64,000 nt of DNA, from contig CAXULQ010000010.1 in the NCBI GenBank assembly GCA_964251965.1, positions 62,001-126,000 on the forward strand. The letters run 5' to 3'. Positions 8,389 through 14,694 of the stretch are shown here, piece by piece; position 1 is the stretch's first letter; every line of letters starts with the position of its first letter. This DNA comes from Mucilaginibacter_A sp964251965. GTDB taxonomy: Bacteria; Bacteroidota; Bacteroidia; Sphingobacteriales; Sphingobacteriaceae. The notes under the pieces were generated by a model. The model was given only the letters and a program-made list of their open reading frames with translations, searched no databases and was not told the origin of the DNA. The position numbers and the translations under genes were made by a program.

Positions 8389-9264
8389 TTAATTAACGAT
8401 GAATAGCTTTTCTTTTATTTTTAAGGACTTTGTTTTACTGATTTTACGTACTCTTTCGTAATAATTTATAGCGCCCCTAGCCTTTGCGGTTTCCTTATCT
8501 TCAAAATCATTTATCTTTTCTCTATAACTTTCAGATAAATACAATCCATTATTTTTAACAATAACATTAGTCACTTTTGGCAACCTGGTTTGATAAAAGG
8601 TTTTGTCATGACTTATTTTAAAACCTTTAGATATAATGATTTCTAAAATATTATTGACTAATGGTTTAAAATCTATTTTACTTGAAATAGTAATATCATC
8701 AACAAAAGTTGTAAATGTTAATCCATGATTTTGAACTAATCCTTCAATTTCCCGACCCGCACTTACAAATACCAAATTTGCTACATAAGGCGAGGTTGGG
8801 GTTCCCTGAGGAAGCATTCCTTTATAGGTAGTAAGTTTGGTTAAAATTTGAGAAATTGTAGGAGAAAAATTATTTTTTATAAACATTTTGAAAACCTGCT
8901 TATGAGTAATCCCTGGATAAAAATTTCTTAAATCAGTATTGAAAAAGAACTTATTACCCTGGTGCATTTTTGCATTTAATATGTTATCTCTTTTTGCAAC
9001 ACCACCAAACGCATAAGCCGGAAGCTTTATAGTTTTTAAAAGTTGATTGTAGATTCTTTGTTGAACGGTCTTCAGTAGAGTAGTACTTGGGTACATGTCC
9101 CTTGTTCTTGGCTTACCATTTTTATCAATAAGTTGTAAGCCTGTTTTTTTATTAAGTTTTGGACTGCTTTTTAAATAATAATATTTATCAATATTATCCA
9201 AAAGAAAATTTAATTCATCTTGCGATATATTCAAGACTTTAAGAAGCTTTGGTATATCTAGCAT
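8389..9264 (-). CDS. Retron-type reverse transcriptase
   Basis: About 291 residues from the ATG that lies four bases after the upstream gene's stop (a TTG 21 bases earlier would overlap that gene). Reverse-transcriptase motifs appear in order: RTRDMYPSTTLLKTVQQ near residue 55, motif A NTDLRNFYPGI with Asp about 111, LPQGTPTSPYVANL near 151, the catalytic box as FVDD (about 187-190) instead of YADD, and KISHDKT. After these comes KVTNVIVKNNGLYL, resembling the VTGxVVN segment of retron enzymes. Length and lack of maturase or endonuclease domains argue against a group II intron. The enzyme would make cDNA from a partner RNA; a structured non-coding region lies upstream of the operon. Defence function is inferred, not shown. 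DNA here is more AT-rich than the neighbouring housekeeping genes. Confidence 0.85.
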   Translation of the reverse strand: MLDIPKLLKVLNISQDELNFLLDNIDKYYYLKSSPKLNKKTGLQLIDKNGKPRTRDMYPSTTLLKTVQQRIYNQLLKTIKLPAYAFGGVAKRDNILNAKMHQGNKFFFNTDLRNFYPGITHKQVFKMFIKNNFSPTISQILTKLTTYKGMLPQGTPTSPYVANLVFVSAGREIEGLVQNHGLTFTTFVDDITISSKIDFKPLVNNILEIIISKGFKISHDKTFYQTRLPKVTNVIVKNNGLYLSESYREKINDFEDKETAKARGAINYYERVRKISKTKSLKIKEKLFIVN

Positions 9265-9268
9265 AAGC

Positions 9269-9553
9269 CTAAAAGAATAATTCAATCATCCCTTTTATTG
9301 AGGGAAGAATGATTTGGAAGGCATCCCGTTTTTTAGGATCAATATCTTCCATTGTTAAAGAGTGAAAAAATAGTACGGGCAATGGCGTTTCTAAAGCGCT
9401 GGCAATTGTTTTTAAAACGCTTATAGCGGGTTCTTTTTGGTTACTTTCTATCTTAGATAGGTAAGCTTGAGTAAGGTGGCATTTTTCAGCAAATTCGTTC
9501 TGCTTAAAGCCTTTTTGAATTCTTATTTTCTTAATGGTATTTCCTATATCCAT
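9269..9553 (-). CDS. XRE-family helix-turn-helix protein
   Basis: A 94-residue protein with an HTH_3 domain over residues 1-60: IGNTIKKIRIQKGFKQNEFA, then LTQAYLSKIESNQKEPAISVL. The last 30 residues (EDIDPKKRDAFQIILPSIKGM) are a possible helical partner-binding tail. It is immediately upstream of the reverse transcriptase, with four bases between the genes, so the two are probably co-translated. It may repress the operon or act as the accessory partner of the reverse transcriptase, since some retron types carry an HTH protein. Which of these holds cannot be read from sequence. Confidence 0.9.
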   Translation of the reverse strand: MDIGNTIKKIRIQKGFKQNEFAEKCHLTQAYLSKIESNQKEPAISVLKTIASALETPLPVLFFHSLTMEDIDPKKRDAFQIILPSIKGMIELFF

Positions 9554-9586
9554 GGCAAATAGATTTGATAAATGTAGGAGTGCAGA

Positions 9587-9826
9587 CTAAAATAAGTCCT
9601 TAAAATGATCAATGATAGAAAAAATACGAATTATCGTTTCTACTACTTTAACAGAATCTTGAAACATAACAATTGGGTTAGTTTCAGACTTCGATTTCTC
9701 GAGAGCGTTAATACAATCATTTAAAAGAACTTGTTCCTCATCTGAGAACGAACAACGGTAGTTTGAAAGGATGGTCTTTATACCTTGTATAAGATCATCA
9801 TTGTTTTTGAGGTTATGTGTTTGCAT
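9587..9826 (-). CDS. Small helical protein of unknown function in the reverse-transcriptase operon
   Basis: A 79-residue protein, mostly predicted alpha-helical by eye (LIQGIKTILSNYRCSFSDEE, then LNDCINALEKSKSE, then VKVVETIIRIFSIIDHF). I do not recognise the family. There is no signal peptide or clear membrane segment, although the C-terminus is hydrophobic. It is the first gene of the three-gene minus-strand unit, 33 bases before the XRE gene, and begins just downstream of the candidate non-coding RNA. The conserved arrangement would be needed to call it part of the system; it could be an effector, an adaptor or an unrelated passenger. Confidence 0.6.
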   Translation of the reverse strand: MQTHNLKNNDDLIQGIKTILSNYRCSFSDEEQVLLNDCINALEKSKSETNPIVMFQDSVKVVETIIRIFSIIDHFKDLF

Positions 9827-9873
9827 AAACTTGAATTTAAGACGGCATTATTGCCTGCTTCTTCCAATTATGC

Positions 9874-10137
9874 TGTAATTAAATTCACAAACGTTGTTCG
9901 TTTCACTCCTACAAAATCCTGCTTCAAAATAAAAACAGAGCTTAAATGATTTAATACTTTACTTGATACCTGTTATATTTTGGCATTCAGTTTCAGTCAA
10001 CGTTCGCACTTGTTTACTACAGTCTGTACTGGTTGGTGTTGTCCAGTTGACGTGTTGTTTGTTCGTGGAAAGTTATGATCACTCAAAAAACCTTGACGGC
10101 TGTGTATTGCTACACTTTACGATTTGAATCAATTACA
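9874..10137 (-). ncRNA. Candidate structured RNA (possible retron msr-msd) upstream of the reverse-transcriptase operon
   Basis: The region has no gene. On the minus strand TGTAATTGATTC at the 5' end can pair with GAATTTAATTACA at the 3' end, about 240 bases apart, as retron a1/a2 ends do. Between them are a five-pair hairpin with a GNRA loop (GTGTA-GCAA-TACAC at 10102-10115), an outer stem GTCAAC/GTTGAC (10046-10051 with 9996-10001) and an ACTGG/CCAGT hairpin (10043-10047 with 10028-10032) that shares two bases with it. These pairings are seen in the sequence. That they form an RNA template is inference; the end pairing is AT-rich and could be chance. Confidence 0.3.
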
Positions 10138-10294
10138 TTAACTTCAAAACTCTTTCAAAGAACTATGATACAATTATAAAATATATTCCTGACAGTACAA
10201 AATTTATTATAAAAAAGGTTTTAATAGATATTATTACTACTTTTATTACCAATTAGACTTAAAGTTAAAATTATTATAGAGGGCTTTTATCACA

Positions 10295-10325
10295 AAACCT
10301 GCAACTATTAACAATGCAGGTTTTT
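10295..10325. terminator. Intrinsic terminator-like hairpin at the island edge
   Basis: AAACCTGCA and TGCAGGTTT make a nine-base-pair stem around an 11-base loop, followed by T-runs in both directions (five T on the plus strand). It lies just beyond the tRNA 3'-half remnant, where a tRNA terminator would be expected on the minus strand. Confidence 0.6.
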
Positions 10326-10335
10326 CGATGTTCAG

Positions 10336-10385
10336 TGGCCCAGATGAGAATCGAACTCATATTTATTATTTTGGCAATAATCTGA
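10336..10385 (-). pseudogene. tRNA 3'-half remnant
   Basis: Read on the minus strand, an anticodon-like arm ATTAT-TGCCAAA-ATAAT, a four-base variable loop, a T-arm ATGAG-TTCGATT-CTCAT and the acceptor 3' strand CTGGGCC plus A follow in correct spacing. The 5' half (a GGCCCAG acceptor strand and D-arm) is absent: upstream sequence is the decayed SNF2 end. The loop lacks U33, so this is not a working tRNA and its identity is unclear. A tRNA 3' half at an island edge is typical of an attachment site. Confidence 0.5.
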
Positions 10386-10387
10386 TG

Positions 10388-10490
10388 AAAATTGAGAATT
10401 CGTTTTTAACGAATTGGGAAAAGAAGCTTTGTTGAATTTGGTGTCTTAAAAGAAGTATGATTGCTTTCAGAAAATGCAATGCTTCTTTTA
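10388..10490 (+). repeat. Right copy of island-flanking direct repeat (decayed SNF2 3' end)
   Basis: The translated remnant reads ENSF, then after a one-base shift NELGKEALLNLVS and stop; the intact gene ends ENSFFGGLGKEGLLSLVS. The stop is followed by TAAAAGAAGTAT (10447-10458) and ATGCTTCTTTTA (10479-10490), as in the left copy. This looks like the original helicase end displaced by the insertion. Confidence 0.8.
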
Positions 10491-10586
10491 ACAGGTAAAA
10501 ATTGTTACGTAAGCTGTATCTTAAAATATTCAAGCTGATTTTAACGCATTAAAAAGAGTATTACATTCGTTCAGTTAATTCATTGA

Positions 10587-11168
10587 ATGAGCAAAGAACA
10601 TCTTTCGGCTTTCTTTCAACGCTCCACTTCAGTTTCTTTAACTGTGGCAAAAGAACTTTCCGAAAAGTTTGAATACAAAGCAATTGCAAAAAACCATTTC
10701 CTGCTTAGCGAAGATAAAATTGCAGACGAATATTTATTTTTAGATAAAGGTTACATGCGGGCTTTTGCGTTCGACATTGAAGGAAACGAGGTAACCACAA
10801 ATTTTTACACGCCGGGAGAAATGATCTTTGAAGTCGCTTCGTTTTTTAACCGGACAAGATCGAAGGAAAATATACAGGCGTTGACCGATTGCGAAGGCTG
10901 GTTCATCACTTATAAACAATTAAACGAACTTTTCCATTCCCTGCCCGAATTTAGAGAGTTTGGCCGGGCGATGCTGGTAAAAGGATTTGCAGAACTTAAA
11001 AACCGGATGCTTGCCACGATCACCGAAACAGCGGAAGAACGTTACGCTACTTTATTAAAGACCAATCCACAGATATTTCAGCACGCGCCGTTAAAAAACA
11101 TCGCCACTTATCTTGGAATTACAGACACTTCATTGAGCAGGATAAGGGCATCGCTGTTAAAAAAATAA
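10587..11168 (+). CDS. Crp/Fnr-family transcriptional regulator
   Basis: A 193-residue regulator. Residues about 20-115 form the cyclic-nucleotide-binding-like beta-roll (LLSEDKIADEYLFLDKGYMR ... NFYTPGEMIFE). The C-terminal part ends with a short winged-helix segment (LKNIATYLGITDTSLSRIRA) rather than the full Crp HTH. No conserved cyclic-AMP contact arginine or cysteine cluster for an Fe-S sensor is apparent, so the ligand is unknown. The next gene, a membrane protein on the same strand 78 bases away, is a likely target or partner. This family (190-195 residues) is common in Bacteroidota next to small-molecule-related membrane proteins. Confidence 0.88.
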   Translation: MSKEHLSAFFQRSTSVSLTVAKELSEKFEYKAIAKNHFLLSEDKIADEYLFLDKGYMRAFAFDIEGNEVTTNFYTPGEMIFEVASFFNRTRSKENIQALTDCEGWFITYKQLNELFHSLPEFREFGRAMLVKGFAELKNRMLATITETAEERYATLLKTNPQIFQHAPLKNIATYLGITDTSLSRIRASLLKK

Positions 11169-11246
11169 GCCGCTTTTCACTTCTTGTCATTTGGCAAGAT
11201 GGCACCGTAGCCGTTTCCCGTCCTTTGTTTCATCAAACAACAAACG

Positions 11247-11912
11247 ATGGAACATTTACCAATTTATATCCCGGCAATTTTTGTACTTACCACTTTGCTC
11301 ACATTAATATTGTTGTACAAAGCTAGCAATCAATCTAAACCTGCAGTTATAATTTCACTGCTTTGGCTTGTCTTGCAGGCAGTAGTTGGCCTTTCCGGGT
11401 TTTATATTATCACCTCTGGCGTTCCGCCAAGGTTTGCTTTGTTACTGATGCCGCCGTTGGTGGTTATCGTTATGCTTTTCGTTACAAAGAAAGGCCGGTT
11501 GTTTATAGACCGCTTTGATCCTGAAATATTAACGCTGATCCACATCGTCAGAATACCGGTAGAACTTACTTTATATTGGTTGTTCCTACATAAAGCTGTA
11601 CCAGAAATCATGACTTTTGATGGTAGAAACTTTGATATTTTATGCGGAATAACTGCACCGGCAATTTATTATTGGGAATATATTAAATCGTCGCTCAGCA
11701 GAAATTTGTTATTGATCTGGAATATTATATGCTTAATATTACTTGCCAATATTGTTGTTACTGCTATTTTATCCGCACCGTTTAGCTTCCAAAAATTTGC
11801 TTTCGATCAACCCAACGTTGCCTTGTTTTATTTCCCTTTTGTTTGGCTGCCTTGTTTTGTTGTACCCACTGCGCTTTTGGCGCATTTAATATCTATTAGA
11901 AAATTGATGTAG
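11247..11912 (+). CDS. Polytopic membrane protein of unknown function
   Basis: A 221-residue protein with about seven hydrophobic segments, beginning at residues 8-24 (IPAIFVLTTLLTLILLY) and ending near 190-215. No catalytic motif is recognised. A positively charged loop (TKKGRLFIDRFDPE) separates segments three and four. It directly follows the Crp/Fnr-type gene and probably shares its control. Prediction of function is not possible from the sequence. Confidence 0.7.
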   Translation: MEHLPIYIPAIFVLTTLLTLILLYKASNQSKPAVIISLLWLVLQAVVGLSGFYIITSGVPPRFALLLMPPLVVIVMLFVTKKGRLFIDRFDPEILTLIHIVRIPVELTLYWLFLHKAVPEIMTFDGRNFDILCGITAPAIYYWEYIKSSLSRNLLLIWNIICLILLANIVVTAILSAPFSFQKFAFDQPNVALFYFPFVWLPCFVVPTALLAHLISIRKLM

Positions 11913-12211
11913 TTAAGCTGATAACCGTATTATTATTCTTGCAAAAAGTATTACCAAAAGAAGTCGCTGGTTTAGGTAAAACAATTAGAGATTACTAACT
12001 GATACACGTTTTAAATAAAGATGAATAAAAAATCCTGCAAACAATTGATTTACAGTATTTTTATCTTTTCGAATTCTTCTTTTAAGTGGTCCTTACCGAA
12101 CAAATGTCGAACTCCTTTCTCGAAGATCTGAAGCTATTGGCGAAGTTAGCTGCCTAAAATAAATAAAAATCTCTTCCAGCGGATAGAGGGACGAACTATT
12201 GAAAGTCGCTT
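11913..12211. other. Gene-free stretch
   Basis: About 300 bases between convergent genes. No clear terminator, repeat or RNA was found. A short minus-strand frame reads coding-like (VRHLFGKDHLKEEFEKIKIL) but has no start and could be a decayed gene fragment. Confidence 0.4.
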
Positions 12212-13021
12212 TCAACTATTGATTACATGAGAAGGATTTATGCTGAAACGCTTTTTAAAAATAAAAGAAAAATGTGAAAGGTCTTCAAATCCAACTTCGG
12301 CATACACTTCGCTTGTTTTATATTTCTTCTCTTTTAACAAATAGTAAGCCTCATCAAGACGCTTATCTAGTAACCATTTTGCAGGTGTGGTATGATATGC
12401 CATTTCAAAATCCCTTTTAAAAGCAGACATGCTCCTGCCGGTGAGGTAGGCAAAACGGGATAAACTTAAATTAAAGCGAAAATGCTCTTCCATAAACGCT
12501 TTGAGGTTGATTTTTCCGGGAGGTTGAAAATCAAACAAAATATCTTTCAACTCGGGCTGCACTTTAAGCAAAACTATTAATGCTTCCTTTAATTTTATCT
12601 TCACCAGTTCATCATTTCCCTTGTTAAAATAAGGCAATGACTGCTGTAATGAATCGACAAAATTCTGAAGGAGCGGATGCTTTTTGAGTTGGAAGGACGG
12701 AGGCCTATTTATCGTTCCTTCAGCAATTAAATGATGTTCACTGGCAAACTCCAGTAAAGTTGCCTCATCAAACTGGAGCGAAAGAGAACGAAAGGCGTCG
12801 GTATCGCCAGGCTCTTTAACAAATTTGGCTAATTTGTTACGCACATTGAATCGAAAATCGCCGGGCTGAAAGATTACTTTTTCCCGTCCATCCTGTACTA
12901 TCAGGCTCCCGGAAATTTGATAAGCAAAAGCGTGCCGGTTAACAATGTTCTCGCCCTTGACCGATTTCTTGTAATAACAAGAAATCAATATTTGAGGTTG
13001 TTCTTCGGCAGCATTCTTCAT
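12212..13021 (-). CDS. AraC-family transcriptional regulator
   Basis: A 269-residue regulator. The N-terminal 150 residues are a cupin-like sensing domain of unknown ligand (HAFAYQISGSLIVQDGREKV). The C-terminal 100 residues carry two helix-turn-helix units: LSLSRFAYLTGRSMSAFKRDF near residue 190 and SEVYAEVGFEDLSHFSFIFK near 240, the second being the usual AraC signature. It lies 87 bases downstream of the NAD-dependent reductase gene on the same strand, so it is likely to regulate that gene or share its promoter. Confidence 0.9.
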   Translation of the reverse strand: MKNAAEEQPQILISCYYKKSVKGENIVNRHAFAYQISGSLIVQDGREKVIFQPGDFRFNVRNKLAKFVKEPGDTDAFRSLSLQFDEATLLEFASEHHLIAEGTINRPPSFQLKKHPLLQNFVDSLQQSLPYFNKGNDELVKIKLKEALIVLLKVQPELKDILFDFQPPGKINLKAFMEEHFRFNLSLSRFAYLTGRSMSAFKRDFEMAYHTTPAKWLLDKRLDEAYYLLKEKKYKTSEVYAEVGFEDLSHFSFIFKKRFSINPSHVINS

Positions 13022-13108
13022 ATTAATTTCTCAAAAACAAAGGTTAAAATATTATTGCTTATAATTTGCACCTGTCATTTATTCACCAACCAGCTATATT
13101 GATTATTA

Positions 13109-14146
13109 CTAAACCAGATTGAATTTTACAAGGCTTTCTGCAGTTTCAATTATAGTGGTTTCTTTTGGGCGCGGTTCCCAGTTTAATTGGGATTTGGCTT
13201 TTGCGTTTGATAAGGTTTTTACTACGCCTAATTGAGGTACAACCTGTTTTAATTCCGGTTTAAACCATGATGTGATTTTTACCAGCCAATTAGGCAAAAC
13301 TTTAGCAGGCACTTTGTCAACCGGTAAATTTTTATCAGCTTTTAATAATTTAGCGATGCCGAAAAACGATATGGTACCGTCAGATGTGGCAAGAAAACGT
13401 TGGCCTTTAGCCGATGGGGCTTTCATAGCTTTAATATGTATATCTGCCACATCGCGAACATCAACAACACCAAATGAAATTTGCGGAGTGCCGGGCATCT
13501 TACCTGAAAGTAAGTTTTGGATCAGACCAATGGAGCTACTAAACTTTCCACCCAAAACCGGCCCGAAAATGCCAACCGGATTGATGACAACCAGTTCCAT
13601 ATTGTCACCTTCTTTTTCCATAAAATCCCAGGCGGCACGTTCCGCAATGGTTTTAGATTTTATGTAAGCGGGAATTTTAGTGTTTGGGTCTGTCCAGTCA
13701 ACTTCAGTAAAAACGTGGTTCCTAGGATTTATGGAATAACCGATGGCTGCAAAAGACGAAGTTAACACTACTCTTTTAACTTTTGCATCTTTTGATGCAC
13801 GTAACACTCTTAAAGCGCCATCGCGTGCGGGCTTTATGATTTCATCCTCGTCTTTTGGTTCACCTGAAGGAAACGGTGATGCCACATGAAGCACGTAATC
13901 ACACCCGGCTACGGCCTCAATCCAACCATTGTCACTCGTTAAGTTTGCTTCTGCAAAAGTAAGATTTTGCAGGTTTTCAACGTTTCCTGCCAAAAGCATT
14001 TCTTTAACGTCGCCACTTTTATCTAATGACCGGATGGTAGATTTAACTGTATAGCCTTCTTTTAATAATTGTATAATACAGTAGCTTCCTACAAATCCTG
14101 AGCCGCCGGTAACGAGTACTGTTTCTTTTTTTGATTGTTCCATCAT
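13109..14146 (-). CDS. NAD(P)-dependent epimerase/dehydratase-family reductase (dihydroflavonol-4-reductase-like)
   Basis: A 345-residue extended short-chain dehydrogenase. The Rossmann motif GGSGFVGS is at residues 14-21, the HVASPFP segment near 87 and the catalytic YIKSK (Tyr-x3-Lys) near 160, preceded by the conserved TSS at about 128. Overall it matches the plant-type dihydroflavonol/cinnamoyl-CoA reductase subgroup, which in bacteria reduces aldehydes or ketones of various kinds. The true substrate is not known. An AraC regulator follows in the same direction. The two adjacent methionines at the start leave the exact start uncertain by one codon. Confidence 0.85.
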   Translation of the reverse strand: MMEQSKKETVLVTGGSGFVGSYCIIQLLKEGYTVKSTIRSLDKSGDVKEMLLAGNVENLQNLTFAEANLTSDNGWIEAVAGCDYVLHVASPFPSGEPKDEDEIIKPARDGALRVLRASKDAKVKRVVLTSSFAAIGYSINPRNHVFTEVDWTDPNTKIPAYIKSKTIAERAAWDFMEKEGDNMELVVINPVGIFGPVLGGKFSSSIGLIQNLLSGKMPGTPQISFGVVDVRDVADIHIKAMKAPSAKGQRFLATSDGTISFFGIAKLLKADKNLPVDKVPAKVLPNWLVKITSWFKPELKQVVPQLGVVKTLSNAKAKSQLNWEPRPKETTIIETAESLVKFNLV

Positions 14147-14390
14147 TCATTGAATTGATGAAGCAAATCTCGCCACTATTTATGAATTAGATTTTGTTGT
14201 GACGTCCAATTTTTGTTTGCTGTAACGTTCAAATACGCTATTATTATCATGCAACATTCATCTTTCGTATGATCAATTATTATGCTTGCTTTAAAAAGCA
14301 AACAAGCTTAATCTAAGCTGGAAATTGATTTTTAGAAGAATTTAGGGTAATATCAGCAAGCTTATTTAGGAATTCCAAAATTGAAATAGC
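14147..14390. other. Gene-free stretch upstream of the reductase gene
   Basis: About 240 bases, AT-rich. I see no tRNA, repeat or strong promoter match in it; the reductase promoter must lie here. Confidence 0.4.
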
Positions 14391-14471
14391 TTAACTTTTA
14401 GTAACTACTAAGCCACCTTGTTTTAAAATTTCCATTGCTTTCTCAGGTGTTATACCACTTTCTATAGACAT
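14391..14471 (-). CDS. Tiny ORF, possibly a truncated mobile-element-associated peptide
   Basis: A 26-codon frame from ATG to TAA encoding a peptide with the core ITPEKAMEILKQGGLVVT. It resembles the N-terminus of short (about 45-residue) Bacteroidota hypothetical proteins of the form TPEKALEILKKxGxxVT that often sit in mobile regions. It then stops early. It lies next to a tRNA-like scar. It may be non-functional; the similarity is from memory of the pattern, not from a search. Confidence 0.3.
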   Translation of the reverse strand: MSIESGITPEKAMEILKQGGLVVTKS

Positions 14472-14494
14472 TGTTAATTTTTAGACAGCCAACT

Positions 14495-14510
14495 GGAATC
14501 GAACTCATAT
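14495..14510 (-). repeat. att-like scar: partial copy of the tRNA-Arg 3' region
   Basis: GGAATCGAACTCATAT matches GGAATCGAACCCATAT inside the intact tRNA-Arg gene (14627-14642) at 15 of 16 positions. The scar is about 130 bases downstream of the tRNA on the tRNA's strand. The rest of the T-arm no longer pairs. Confidence 0.4.
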
Positions 14511-14567
14511 TCAATTGAAAATGAATAAGATAGAAAAATCCAAGTTAGACTAAATAAAATTAAAAAT

Positions 14568-14602
14568 GCGAAACGACCTGAAAATCAATATTTCAGGTCG
14601 TT
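14568..14602 (-). terminator. Terminator of tRNA-Arg
   Basis: AAACGACCTGAAA and TTTCAGGTCGTTT form a 13-base-pair perfect stem around a short AT loop, 14 bases after the tRNA 3' end on its strand, followed by a T-rich stretch. Confidence 0.7.
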
Positions 14603-14615
14603 TTACAAATAGTAG

Positions 14616-14687
14616 TGGCCCCGACGGGAATCGAACCCATATCTAGAGTTTAGGAAACGCCTATTCTATCCGTTGAACTACGGGGCC
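14616..14687 (-). tRNA. tRNA-Arg (anticodon CCU)
   Basis: 72 bases fold as a cloverleaf: acceptor GGCCCCG/CGGGGCC with discriminator A, D-arm GTTC/GAAT, anticodon loop TTCCTAA giving anticodon CCU, four-base variable loop and T-arm ATGGG-TTCGATT-CCCGT. The anticodon stem GGCGT/ACTCT has one C-T mismatch, which is unusual. The CCA end is not encoded beyond the discriminator. It begins seven bases after the metG stop on the same strand and may be transcribed with metG. Confidence 0.92.
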
Positions 14688-14694
14688 AGTTTAT

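Noticed and set aside
10018..10028. TACAGTCTGTA palindrome as a repressor operator
   Set aside because: It is only 11 bases and lies within the candidate structured RNA, where it can be part of alternative stems; on its own it is too short to call.
12040..12150. Coding-like minus-strand frame reading VRHLFGKDHLKEEFEKIKIL
   Set aside because: It has no start codon, is short, and I cannot match it to a family. It may be a gene relic but is not supported as a feature.
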